A DNA stretch of 64,000 nt from Selaginella moellendorffii (taxonomy: Eukaryota; Streptophyta; Lycopodiopsida; Selaginellales; Selaginellaceae), in NCBI RefSeq assembly GCF_000143415.4, contig NW_003314279.1:324511-388510 (forward strand). The letters run 5' to 3'. The notes under the pieces were generated by a model. The model saw nothing but the letters and a program-made list of their open reading frames with translations, was not told the origin of the DNA and searched no databases. A program made the translations under genes and the position numbers. Positions 24,130-35,120 of this stretch are shown here, one piece after another; the first letter of the stretch is position 1; each line of letters starts with the position of its first letter.

Positions 24130-26105
24130 ATGAGCAATGGCTTGGGGTGTAATGCTGTGCTCTCGCATCCATTCTGTCCAGAGGTAATCGCGCCAGATTC
24201 GAGAGCGCTCGAGCATATCGATTCGATTTTGGCCAGGTTTGCGATGCCGTCGAGGAGCTATCGTCCCATTTCTCGCGAGTGGATTGCCTTGTGGCTTCCA
24301 ACATGAGGCGCGTCCTCGGGGCCTATGCAAATGCGCGCATTGGGTCGCAAGTAAGTGGTTTGCTCGTTTTCTTTGCAAGGAGCTCACATAGATTTTGGTG
24401 GAGCGCGCAGCACTTCAGTGGCTCTACCGGCTATGGCCACAATGACGCTGGTGGCAGAGAGGCGTTTGATAAGGCTTTTGCCGAGATCTTCCGCGCTGAA
24501 GCAGCGATCGTGAGGCCACAGGTGCTTGATCTTTATAGCTTTCTTTTCGTTTCACTGCTTTCGAACTCTTTCAATGGGTGGGTGTGTGTGTGTTTTTCAC
24601 AGTTTTTCTCAGGAACTCACGCGATCGCTTCAGCTCTTTATGCTGTTCTCCGGCCGGGTGACGAGGTATCCAGCATTTATGTCTTTGTGTTCTTGTGTTT
24701 CTTCCTCGGCATTTAACTTTTCTCATCAGTTGTTGTCCGTGGCAGGAGCGCCTTATGATACACTCGAGGAAGTTATTGGCTTGCGAGGATCAAAAGGCCA
24801 TGGATCGCTCAAAGAATTTGGGATCAGCTACCGCGAAGTGCCAGTAAACTTTCTACTTCTTCCTAGATTTGTTTTTCCTTTTTCACAACCATGAAACATG
24901 AAAACTGTGTTCACAGGTTACTGCTAAAGGTTGTCTTGACAAAACTGCGTTGGCAACATCTGTAACAAAGAAGACACAATGTGCCTTCATCCAAAGATCC
25001 TGCGGCTACTCGTGGCGAGAGACCTTGTCAATATCTGACATTCAAGCCGCAGTCACTCTCATCAAGGTAGCTCCAAGTTTGTAATTCCCGGCTTCCTAAT
25101 TTTCATTCAACCAGGACCAAAATCCAAACTGCGTGGTAATGGTTGACAACTGCTATGGAGAGTTCGTAGAGACCGTAGAGCCTACTGCCGTGGTATGGTT
25201 GTTTCTTACTACCTTTCGGAATGCCAGCGCTTCGTTTTCTTTTGTTCTAGGGAGCTGATATCGTCGCTGGAAGCTTGATAAAAAATCCCGGTGGCACAAT
25301 CGCTCCTTGTGGAGGATACGTCGTTGGAAAGACCGAGCTTGTTGCAGCGGCTGCTGCTCGGCTCTCTGCTCCAGGCATTGGAATTGATGCCGGGTCGGCC
25401 TCTGGTGATATCATGCGTTTGCTGGTGCAAGGACTCTTCCTAGCACCTCAAATGGTCGGGGAAGCCATCAAGGTAGAAAACTCTCGTTTTTTCCGTTTTT
25501 TTTTTTCTCAGATATATGTACGTTCTTTTTGTGGCAGGGTACACTGCTTGTAGCTGAAGTTCTAGCTAAAGAAGGCTACAAAGTCAGGCCGTCACAACGT
25601 GCCAAACGCTACGACACGATACAGGTTGGTGGCTCTAGATTGATAATTTGTTTTTTTTTTTTTGTTCCGTTCGCTGATGGAAGTGATTTTCCAGGCTGTA
25701 GAACTGGGAAGCCGAGAGCGGCTACTAGCATTTTGTGCCGCTGTTCAGCAATGTTGCCCGGTTGGAGCATATATTAAACCCACCGCTGGCGTGACCCCTG
25801 GCTATGAGTCCGAGGTAGCGTAAAGTTAAAAAGGGAGAGAATCCTTTGTTTGAAGCGCTTCATTCTACTTTCCAGGTTGTATTTGCTGATGGAACTTTCA
25901 TAGATGGAAGCACGAGTGAGCTCTCCTGCGATGGTCCTTTGAGGGAGCCTTTCATCGTCTTTTGTCAGGTAATCTGTTTTACAGGTAGCGTTTTCTTCAC
26001 GCATATCTAATGTTTTTCTATGCATTTTTCTGGCAGGGTGGCACTCACTGGACTCACTGGGCTCTCACACTGGAGAAAGTTTTGCAAGCACTAAAAAAAG
26101 CTTGA
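24130..26105 (+). CDS. PLP-dependent lyase-like protein (Met_gamma_lyase/aluminium-resistance family)
   Basis: A fold-type I PLP enzyme of the family annotated as methionine gamma-lyase or cystathionine beta-lyase involved in aluminium resistance; the true substrate is not established. Exons from about 24304 encode RRVLGAYANARIGSQ, HFSGSTGYGHNDAGGREAFD, SGTHAIASALYAVLRPGDE, GAPYDTLEEVIGLRGSKGHG, CVVMVDNCYGEFVE (PLP-ring Asp), GADIVAGSLIKNPGGTIAP (the Lys of SLIKNPGG is the Schiff-base lysine), GIGIDAGSASGDIMR, FVAD/VVFADGTFIDG and GGTHWTHWALTLEK, stopping at 26105. Introns are short, GT-AG and frame-keeping. The N-terminus is a problem. ATG 24130 opens a frame that stops at 24306. The frame joining the conserved part can be read upstream as DFGQVCDAVEELSSHFSRVD but has no ATG before a stop. 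The first usable in-frame ATG is 24304. Confidence 0.85.
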
Positions 26106-26261
26106 TCTGATCACAAGAAGCACGCACCTTGCAAAAGAACACTCTGACAGCGAAATGGTTGCTCAACAAAGTATGTGATGTGAGTGTTTTTATTATTTTA
26201 TTTCCACAGGCAAAAAAGAATGTCCTTTAAAGTCTCCTTTTTCGCTTCCTTTCTCGTTCGA

Positions 26262-27914
26262 TCATTCCCTGACTTGTACCCACACTGCAGTGCTCGGGAT
26301 CCCCTGGTTGACAACAAACAACATATAGTACGCCTGCGGAGCCAAGTTCCCGGTGGGAGGTCCCGTCCCGGTTACGGTGTAAGTCCTATCCCCAATCGAG
26401 ACCGGAGTCGTGGAGCTCAAATGCACCAGCCGCTGGCCCTGCGAGTACGAGTGTGTGGTAAAGGGAGCACTGACGAGGCTAACCTCCAGCGTCCCGGTCA
26501 CAGGCAGCGGTACAGTCACAGTCACGGTAAACTCAAGCCCGTAGAAGAGCACAACCGGGGAGCCGATGATGGTCGGTCTCAAGCTCGCCAAGCCTTCGCT
26601 CAGGTACTCCGGAGAGAAGGTCTCCACTCGCAACTCGGTCGGGAAAGACCCGGTGAAAGTGTAGTAGTAGTGAGTGTTGCTCCCAGCGATGAGCACCCGA
26701 GCGTCCGGCAAGAGGTTGGCGGTGGAGTGGTACATCCTGGGGATGGAACTCGGGTTCAGGACCATGAATCTCAGGCCGTCGGGACCAGCGGGCTTGTAGA
26801 GCACGGGGTTTAAGCAGGGGATATCGGACAGGCCGAAGCCTTGGGATCCGGCTTGAGCTCCGTTGATGATGAGCACGTCCCGGGAGGGGAGCAACACCAT
26901 GTCTCCCATGTTTCGCTTGAAAGGCATGGTCTCCATCTTCCAGCGGGGTGACGGGTCCGATACCGCGAGCCGACCGCAGGTGTCCAGCGCAGGGATCTTC
27001 GCCTCGGGGTTGAGAAACGCTCCAAACTGGGAGCCGCCGCAGATGAGAACTTCCACCGCGGTGAAACCGTCGGCGGCGGAGAGGGGGAGCAGCACGGAGG
27101 AGCCGCCAGAGGGGTAGTTCCGGGGGCCGCCGGGGATGGCCGGGAACTTACGTAGCACCGCGTTGCGCTTGTAGTCGTAGAGGATGGAGTCGCGGTTGGC
27201 GAAGACGAAGAGGTTGCCGTCGGGGAGGAGATGGACGTAGGGGTAGAGGTTGTCCATCTGCATGTCGCGGGTGGAGCTCAGGAACGGGAAGGTGACGAGC
27301 TCGTCACCGGGTGACGGAGGCACGAACTCGAGCGTGAAGCTGTCGCGGCCGCCGACGACGATGGTGCGACCATCCGGGAGGAGCTGGTTCGTGGCGTACC
27401 AGCGTCCTGCCTTGAGGGACTGGTCGCTGGATTCGACCCAGTCGCAGGCGCCCGGCTCGGGGCACGGCACGAAGTAGCGGAGCTTGCGGTTGCCGTCGAA
27501 GTCGCCGCCGGTGTGGAGGAGCGTGCCGTTGGCGGTGAACTGCGCGGAGGAGCACCAGGTGTCGGTGAGGATGGTGAGCGGGCGGACGGCGGCGGTGGCG
27601 ACGTCGATGATGACCGAGTGGGCGGAGCAGTCGGTCTGGAGGGACTTGTCGGCGGCGTCGCGGCGGCAGCGGTTGTCCGTGAGGCTGATCTTGGAGGCGC
27701 CGATGTCGGTGCGGTCGAGGAGGAGAACGGTGCCGTAGTGGGTCACGGCGGTGTGCATGGAGGCGATGCCGGCGTTTGGGACGAGGAGCTGCCAGGTCCC
27801 CGGGAGCTGTGACTTTGTGGGGTTGGGATTGACGAGCAGCAGCAGCAACAGCAGCAGCAGCGAGAGGGAGATTGTCCTGGGCGAGCATTGCTGCTGCTGC
27901 TGCCGCTGATGCAT
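26262..27914 (-). CDS. GLOX: Secreted glyoxal oxidase/galactose oxidase-like copper radical oxidase
   Basis: Copper radical oxidases oxidise aldehydes or primary alcohols to release hydrogen peroxide in the cell wall; plant GLOX members act in anther, vessel and stress biology. A single exon encodes 550 residues. Residues 1-35 hold a Q-run and a long Leu run (signal peptide), with cleavage likely near SQLPG. The glyoxal oxidase N-terminal beta-propeller follows, then a C-terminal DUF1929 Ig-like domain. Expected active-site residues are all present: Cys121 (DTWCSSAQF, thioether partner), Tyr224 (DNLYPYVHLLPDG), Tyr395-His396 (IPRMYHSTANLLPD) and His488 (PFTTHSYSQGQR). The length is usual for plant GLOX. 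The 3' end faces that of the PLP gene at a distance of 156 bases. It looks intact and functional; substrate is inferred from family only. Confidence 0.93.
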   Translation of the reverse strand: MHQRQQQQQCSPRTISLSLLLLLLLLLVNPNPTKSQLPGTWQLLVPNAGIASMHTAVTHYGTVLLLDRTDIGASKISLTDNRCRRDAADKSLQTDCSAHSVIIDVATAAVRPLTILTDTWCSSAQFTANGTLLHTGGDFDGNRKLRYFVPCPEPGACDWVESSDQSLKAGRWYATNQLLPDGRTIVVGGRDSFTLEFVPPSPGDELVTFPFLSSTRDMQMDNLYPYVHLLPDGNLFVFANRDSILYDYKRNAVLRKFPAIPGGPRNYPSGGSSVLLPLSAADGFTAVEVLICGGSQFGAFLNPEAKIPALDTCGRLAVSDPSPRWKMETMPFKRNMGDMVLLPSRDVLIINGAQAGSQGFGLSDIPCLNPVLYKPAGPDGLRFMVLNPSSIPRMYHSTANLLPDARVLIAGSNTHYYYTFTGSFPTELRVETFSPEYLSEGLASLRPTIIGSPVVLFYGLEFTVTVTVPLPVTGTLEVSLVSAPFTTHSYSQGQRLVHLSSTTPVSIGDRTYTVTGTGPPTGNLAPQAYYMLFVVNQGIPSTAVWVQVRE

Positions 27915-28920
27915 TTCCTTCTTCTCCTCCTCCTTGCAGTGGCGATGGGCATATCAAGTCTTGGGTGCTCTTGTTTTCTTCCTGTTCTATGATTGAGCTA
28001 CTTATTTTCTTTCTCTGCTTCCAAGCCTTTCCCTTCTAGCTAGGAGGTACTCACAGGACGTAAGGATCTAATCCTGGGAATCGATCGTTTTGCTCTGCTT
28101 CCTCTGCCTGCTCTGCTCTATCCAGATCGGGAATTCGGGACGCAATGTCTAGGCTCTATCTTCGCTGCTGCTCTATCTTCGCAGGTAAGAGATTGCAAAG
28201 AATGGCGACAGAAAGAATGGAGCCGGCACGGGAAAGAAGAGAAACAAGTCAAAGAAGATCGAAGAAAAAAAGAGAGCAGAGGTAAAGCTTTGGACACTCT
28301 TCCATAATTTAATCACCTTGTCATCGTTAAAGCTAGTCCAAAGGCAAAGAGACAGGGTACACCTGAAAGTTTGAAACGAGGAACGAGGAGCATCAGCACA
28401 ACGGGCGAAAGTTTATGGGGCCGGTTCTACTTCTTCCTCTATTTTTTTTTTTTTTTATGTTGGCCGCAAGAGATTTTCAAGACGAGAGAGAGATTGGGAA
28501 AGCTATTCAAGGAAAGGACACCCTGCCACCACTACAATTGCTCTGTTCTGGCAGAGAGAGAGAGAGAGAGAGAGAAGGGGGCGCGGGCAACCTGAGTGGT
28601 GGTAGCTTGATGGCAGCCTCCGAAATTGAGGCTGCCATCAATCACAGCACTTCTATAATGCTTGATGATGCTTCGATTGTATGTGCTTAAACGAAGAGCA
28701 AGGTTTAAAGTCCGTAGCATCCCTCATGCCACTGGCACCTCCCAGCTTTTCTTCGTCCATCTGTCCGTCCACAAAAAGTATCACCCCCTAGATCATTCTT
28801 TTGCTTCTGTTGAGATCTTAAAGATTTGGGCTCGAACAACACCACCTGGCAATACCACAATGAGCAATAGCTCTCTACTCCCATTGCACGATTCTTATTG
28901 GTGTAGTGACCATTAGCGTC
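27915..28920. other. GLOX upstream region and transition into AT-rich block
   Basis: No gene supported. It should include the GLOX 5' UTR and promoter on the minus strand. Contains a T-run (28441-28457), a (GA)n tract at 28553-28575 and the hairpin at 28607-28641. Confidence 0.5.
28607..28641. repeat. Perfect 14-base inverted repeat (hairpin)
   Basis: TTGATGGCAGCCTC is followed by a 7-base loop (cgaaatt) and its exact reverse complement. The stem is half GC and would be stable in RNA. It sits about 30 bases after a (GA)n tract, with no recognised gene around it. Confidence 0.9.
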
Positions 28921-30279
28921 GTTCTAGCATGCGCAACAGGAAACGCATTTTGACACTGAAAAGTGCAACGAGCTGTTTATTAAAACAATACATATTGGAT
29001 TGAATAAAACTTGCTTGCTATTCCTATTTAGTATTATTCATTAAATCTATCTGAAATGTTTATAATTTTATTAGCATTAGATAGTAGAATAAACTAGAAT
29101 ATACTAGGAAGTGTTTAAGTCTATAAACTATAAACACGGGGAAAATAGATGTGGAAATTAAAAATAATATGAAGTTTCACTTGAGTTTAAAATTCAATGC
29201 TACTTAAAAATATTAGATAGAAAGTCACAAAATTATTTTCATAGATTTTTTTCAAAGCTCTATGGAACAAGTCACTTGCACAGCCCTGTGAAATTTATTG
29301 CAGCTAGAAAGCTTGTTTTCTTTTGTATTTTCATTTTAAAAATAACATACATTATTCTATCAAGTTTATCATTTATGAGTAAAGTGTTAGTATTGCATTT
29401 CCCTCTTTCTTCTGTGTTATAAATTAGATTGTTAATAGTAATCTGATATTTCATCTATAAATAAAACTAAAATAATATATGATTAAGAAAAAATTAGAAG
29501 TTGCCTAGCTTTTTTTTTAATGTTGACTCAGTAAAACTAATATCTTAATAATTTTTTATATACATCTACGAAATTTCTAGCAAAATAAAAATGAAATAGA
29601 AAAAAGTTAGTTAAAGGAGTAACATTATCAAATATTTTTCTAGTATAAAAATAACGATTTAATATTTTAGATTCTAAGAGTATTGTATATACAAATTTTA
29701 ATAAATTTTAAGACATGGTTAAGATTATTAAATAGGATGCCATTTACTTAACACTAAATTATCATCTAGATTGTATTCATTCATGCATATTTTTTATTTA
29801 GTAATTATTTAAATAAAATAATAAAATATCATTAGAAACCATATTTTTTTATATTTTTGAAACTTGATAGTTGCTAAATCCATCATAATATAAAAAAAAT
29901 TCATAAAGGTTAAAGGACTGTGAAATTATAATTTAGCTAAAATGTTATTTTTTAGAGAGTTTTATAGTCTAGTATTGTAAAGAAAATTAAGCACTTTGTA
30001 TATTTGATTCTTTTTCTCTCTTTTGAGTTTAATATCTATCTATCTATTTCATGAATTTAATTAAATGGATTTTTATCATAAAGACTTCAAATGCCTAACT
30101 TGCGTTTATATATTTTGATCCAAAGTGGAATTTTTATGGTGGTAGTCTAAGATTTTGCCAAAAAAAACCTAAGGACATTTGGCACTTGCCTCATTAAGAT
30201 TGGATTAGAGAATAATTATTTAGTATAGATAAATGGTGGTAAAACTGAATATCCTTTAAAACTTACATTCAGCTGGATC
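28921..30279. other. AT-rich DNA without recognisable content
   Basis: Composition drops sharply to AT-rich at about 28920. No frame over 60 codons with protein-like composition, no RNA gene and no recognisable repeat was seen; it is probably decayed transposon DNA. Confidence 0.5.
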
Positions 30280-33222
30280 ACTCAGCTGGAGACACGAGAT
30301 ACCAACAAGCATGGAACCTTCTGGATGAGCAAACTTACGAGACAATGCATCTGGCAATGTATTGGTGGCCCATGAATGATACGTAATGGAGAAATCCAAA
30401 TGCCTAGAGTTCCTTCACCCACTGCATTTGTTTCTTGTTGAGATGCGGTTCTGTCACCAGAAAACGTATACTAACATGATCTGTGCACAGGCAAAAATGC
30501 CAAAAGGCAAAATAGTGCTTCCACCTGCAGATCACGTGCACCATTTCCTGTTCGTACACTGGGGCCTGAGATTCCACCTTAGTGAATCTTCAACTCTCAA
30601 ATGCCACAATCCCATGCTATTGAAGAAGAACTCCTCCTACCCCAAACTCCGATGCATAGCAAAATCTGGCAGAACCAACATAGGGGCCACCATTAGAGTC
30701 TTCTTGAGAGCAAGAAATGCTTCCTATGCTGCATTGAATGTTGAGACTTGCTGCAACTAAGGCATAGTGTTGGAGGTAATTTGCGAAGCCTAGAAATGCA
30801 TGTAGCTGCTTCATAGACTGAGGTATTGGCTAGTCCCCACTACTTCAATCTTCCTCGGATTGACAAGCAGCTTTCCTTCCACCACCCTGAACCCCAAGTA
30901 TTCCACCTCAACAGCACCAAAAGAACACTACCACCATACCTACCTCCTCCAAGGCCTGGAGAACCAACTCTACATGCTCCAAGTGCTCAGACCAGGAACA
31001 GCTGTAGATCAAAGAAAACCACCACAAACTCGAACAGGAACCTCCCAAGAACTTTGTTCATCGTTGCTTGAAATGTTGCTGGAGCGTTAGTGAGGCCAAA
31101 AGGCATCACTTTGAACTAAAAAAGGCTGTGATATATACGGAAAGCTGTTTTGTGATTATCTGATTCCACCGGTAGTAACCAGAGCATAAGTGCAGCTTCA
31201 TAAAGAACCAAGCTCCTCCCAATTTGTCCATGAGTTCCTCCACATGAGGGATTGGAAACCTGTTCTTGACTATGATCCTGTTCAAAGCATGATAATCCAC
31301 ACACAGCTGCCACTAACCAGCAAAATTGGCACAGAAAATGGGCTGGAACTTGGCTCGATGAGGCCCTGATCCAAAAGCTCAGTGACCATCTTATCAACCT
31401 CCTGTCTTTCATCTCTAGAAAGCCGAAGGAATGGATGAGACATCGGGATAACATCCCTTTCCAATGGAATGCTCCACTCCAGTCCGAGCTGAAACTTCTA
31501 AGGATACTTGATGGTGGAAGATCAAAAGATGATGGAGTAGGACATCCCAAAGATCACCCTCGATCTGGAGGTGCAAGATATCTTGGCAAATCAACTCCAA
31601 CTCCTTATCAACCTCACAAACTAAAGTTGTCTTGTCCGATGCTACCAAAATTGTACTGCATTCTCCACCCCTGTGTGTCCCCAACGACACAACTCATCGC
31701 TAGAAGAAGGTAACATGAAGACCTCTGCACCCTTCCCAACAGACTGTAACAGTGCGCAAATGACAAGGAAGACGCAGCTCTAGGTTGTGAAAGGCAAAAC
31801 CAAGGCACCCGGTGTTTGCCATCTCAAAATGACAATTGCTGCTCCTGAAAGTTGACAGTGGTGTCCCCCAACTGCTCCACGCCCAGCACAATATCCCATC
31901 TCCCATTTCCGGAACATAGAAATGTCTTGTCACTGAATATCCTTCCACCAGTAATGAGCACAGCACAGTTGAGTCAAGTTGACTAAGCCTCCATCTACAA
32001 TCTCAACTTGCAAAGGATGAATAGCATCTGACAAAGACAATTTTAGCTTGGAAAGACTCTATTCACCAATGTTTGCTAAACACCCAAATCCACAACCAAA
32101 AGCCACCAGACCATTCACTGATCCTTGAAATGGAGGCATTGAACTTTCCCAGGTACACTGAACAAGAAATCAAAGCTCACATTGCCCCATCCTCCACTAC
32201 ATCTGAACTGATACCCCTATGCTCTTGGGATCTTTCCAAGGCCAGCGGTCCTTATCTCCCGATGAAGTAGTTCGTCACTGTCTGAGCGGTAGAAACTGCC
32301 TTTGTCTGCACCATATCGCCAGCCATAGAAGATGGTTGAGCAGCTACATACTGCTAGGCCAAAATCTCATTAGAAACCCCCACCACTTTGTAACGAGTTG
32401 AAGGTTTGATGAGTTTGGTGCTGCCAGTCATAATATAGGTCATAGAGTTTGTTCTTGAATTGTCATCTTCATCGTCTTGAATTGCTCTCAGTTTGGAAAA
32501 ATTCTCACTCTCTTCAAGTTGTGGAAACACTCCGAAGTAAGATCTTTGAAGAAGATGGAAGCAAAAGGAACCTTGTCCACGTGTCTTCTTCGTGTCCCCC
32601 CAAACAAAGCATCACTCCAGCTTACACAGCCAATCTTGGGGCTTGAGATGATCATTCTCTCCATCATATTCTGGAATGTTCAGCTTCTCACAATCTTACC
32701 AGTGGGAACCTGATGTCTGTCCCAATGCTTCCAACCCTCGTAGGCCACTGAAACATCAGCACCTCCTTGGTCTCAGAATCTGGTGCTGGAGTTTTCATCT
32801 TATCCAACAGATCAGCCAGATCTGGGCTCGAATCTTGGAACCAATCTTCATCACTGAAACAATGGATGACCTTTTGGATCACCGGGTCATTTCATCCTTT
32901 AGCTCGAGCTTCTAACCACTCCAAGCAATCTGCCAAAGATTGCTGCTGGTCATGGATCTCCTCAATCTTGGACGACTGAGAGGCCCAAGAATGCTCCAAA
33001 AGAGATAAAGAAAGTTGGATCTGTTATAGCCTCTCTTGATCTTGCTGATGGTTTTTCACATACCTCTGAAGGATTGCAACACCTCCTTCAGTTCCCCTAC
33101 CGGATCTGGAATCACTTGCAAAGGTGAAGATGGTGACTCTATTGCATCTAGAGCACTCGCCTCTCTGTCCTCACTTGGTGAGGACTTCAGCTCAACCTTC
33201 TTCCCTTTCAGCCAAGGCATCT
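30280..33222 (-). mobile_element. Truncated, decayed Ty3/gypsy element (gag to RNase H)
   Basis: On the minus strand the parts come in order. A gag-like start lies near 33222 (MPWLKGKKVELKSS), followed by a gag region to about 32000 with SSFFKDL-like pieces. A protease-end region near 31900 follows. Reverse transcriptase runs from 31460 to 30900 (GLIEPSSSPFSVPILLV, MDYHALNRIIVKNRFPIPHV, EELMDKLGGAWFF, LCSGYY). A connection segment sits near 30800 (LHAFLGFANYLQHY). RNase H ends the series from 30660 to 30290 (ASEFGVGGVLLQ, QAPVYEQEMVH, WKHYF). It stops at about 30280, before integrase. Many stops are TAG or TGA where CAG, CAA or CGA would be expected. No LTRs are seen, so it is truncated and dead. 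Confidence 0.75.
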
Positions 33223-34582
33223 TCTAGTGTCATCACTTAGATCTCAGCCACCCAAATCCCTAATTGCAACAGAAATAGCAAATATGAAATAGATGTTATA
33301 ATGAGTCTTAAATTTCCATCAACTCAATATGATGAGCTCAAAGGGGATTTATCAATTGTCAGCACAAGTTAGATATTGTATTAGTCAAATAAAAATGTCA
33401 TAAGAAAGTGTAAACTCTTGGTTGATGAAGTTTGTATTAATATTGTTGTCACCTTAACTTAAAATAAAAAAGTTGGACTTAATGGAATTAAAGTGAGTAG
33501 TGATATGGAAAGATTTCAAAATCTGTGAAGAAGGAATGGAGCCAAGATGAGGAAAAGGAAATGATTTGTCTAATCAAATATCTTTTAATTATAAAGGTAT
33601 TCACTATGAGAGTAGAGCATTCACAAACAAAAGTATCCACCATGGATTGGATGTTTTAAATGATACATCTACCATACAAGCTTGAGGGCAAGTATGAAAA
33701 TAGGGATATTACTCTTGGAAATGGCTTACCACAATACATGTAAAGGTGGTTCTTGATCTGACATCATTGTTACGCTATTGACACGTGGCTCAAATCTCTA
33801 TTTTCACTTTGCCCAACACTTTGGAGCCCCCATCCTACCACTTCCATATGGCCAGCAAGTGGAACTAAATTAAGCCATCCCCTCCTCTTTGAGTGCACTA
33901 TATCATCCTCTCTTATATGGGATTCTTCTTGCATAGTGCAACAAAGAATTGGGGCTCTTAGCTCAACCAATTAGCAAGTTGAGTAGCCTTGGATTTGACT
34001 GGCCTCTTCTACTGTAACTGCTTCCATGTTTCTTGAAGGGACTTACTTAGGTGGGCCATATGGCAGATTTGGGATATTTTGTGAACACATGGGTAAATAG
34101 GGTTGAGTTTGACTGTTTGGCATGTCTGGGTGGTATAACATGAATAAGAGGGACTTAAAAAGGGAATCACTAACTTAGCAATAACAAAAGAATATTCAAA
34201 AGAACTTGTTAATATATAATTTTCAATATCTATAGTCATATTGACAACAATCAAGTGTTAAAGCTTCAAACCAACATTGTGAAAGTTGCATGATCTTAAG
34301 CAAACTGCATTAACCCCTTGGCTAGCTCATATTTATTAGATAAAAACAAGATTAACTTGGCTAATCTAGATTGCAATATCACCACATTTGAGACCATTGA
34401 TTGCTTTGAGACTATTTGCCATATTTAGAGTTCTCTCATTGGTGTATCTAGACCTTATAATAATATTTTTACTTTTAGATTTGAATATTATGAATTCAAT
34501 AATTTAGATATTTGACTTTATACATTGGATTATTAAGTCTAACAACCAGCCAAATTTTAAACTATGAAATAAAATAATTGAA

Positions 34583-34613
<31 letters not shown>

Positions 34614-34667
34614 GAGAAAGATGGTTTATTTGAAGATTTGTATTCCTTACTAAAATAAAATTTACTT
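33223..34667. other. AT-rich DNA, no gene seen
   Basis: No supported gene. A moderately GC-richer patch at 33770-33990 may be part of an LTR or another repeat. A (TA)n tract of about 27 bases lies at 34587-34613, just before the Gnk2-like gene. Confidence 0.45.
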
Positions 34668-35120
34668 ATGGAAGGAAAAGTGATCCTATGCAATTTTATC
34701 TTAATATTAATGGTCATCCAACAAGCAAAATCATTTTCTGCACCATCATTCCAAGATTGTATTAACACTTTTTCTATTGCAACTAATGTTGGAGATTATT
34801 GTAATTGTGCATCATTGGTTTGGCTCCAATTTTCTTTAAATGGTTTCCAACATGGTACTTATAGCTTCAGAATTGGTACTTTAGGCATCTTTCTAACAAT
34901 TGGCTGGTTCCATGGAAGCACACGTGATGACTTCATAGAAGCTATAGAAGATTTATGGGGAATATGTTTAGCTTATAATGAAGGTGGAGGAGTGATTTTG
35001 CTTAGAGATGGATCTTTTATGTTACGGGTAGAACATGCTCGAGATGAGTTAAAAATATTTTCAGAAACCATCAAAGTAGATAATCCTGAGTTGCCTGCTA
35101 AATGCAAAGATTTATCTTGA
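34668..35120 (+). CDS. Small secreted protein, divergent Gnk2-homologous (DUF26) domain
   Basis: A 150-residue frame opens with a signal-peptide-like segment (KVILCNFILILMVIQQ, cut likely after AKSFS). The rest fits the order of a Gnk2-homologous (stress-antifungal) domain: an early Cys (FQDCINTF), N-V-G-DY, a helix (ASLVWLQFSLNGFQHGTYSF), then GWFHGSTRDDFIEAIEDLWG. It ends ICLAYNEGGGVILLRDGSF with LRVE, matching the family's C...GGRVL...C.LRYE block. Most of the usual C-x8-C-x2-C cysteines are replaced (TRDDF, EAI, DGSF), so disulphides and mannose-binding activity are doubtful. The gene is AT-rich like its surroundings and lies between transposon remnants. A broken relative lies at 2110-2470. 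The frame is intact, so it may be expressed, but an intact relic of a mobile gene is possible. The family call is from motif memory. Confidence 0.45.
   Translation: MEGKVILCNFILILMVIQQAKSFSAPSFQDCINTFSIATNVGDYCNCASLVWLQFSLNGFQHGTYSFRIGTLGIFLTIGWFHGSTRDDFIEAIEDLWGICLAYNEGGGVILLRDGSFMLRVEHARDELKIFSETIKVDNPELPAKCKDLS

Noticed and set aside
26262-27914. Missing copper-ligand His in GLOX because LFVVNQGIPS lacks His
   Set aside because: The ligand His is in PFTTHSYSQGQR (His488). The Asn in the later motif is also normal in galactose oxidase.
27304-27957. 217-codon Arg/His/Pro-rich minus frame overlapping GLOX
   Set aside because: An out-of-frame reading of the GC-rich GLOX coding sequence; composition is typical of a shadow.
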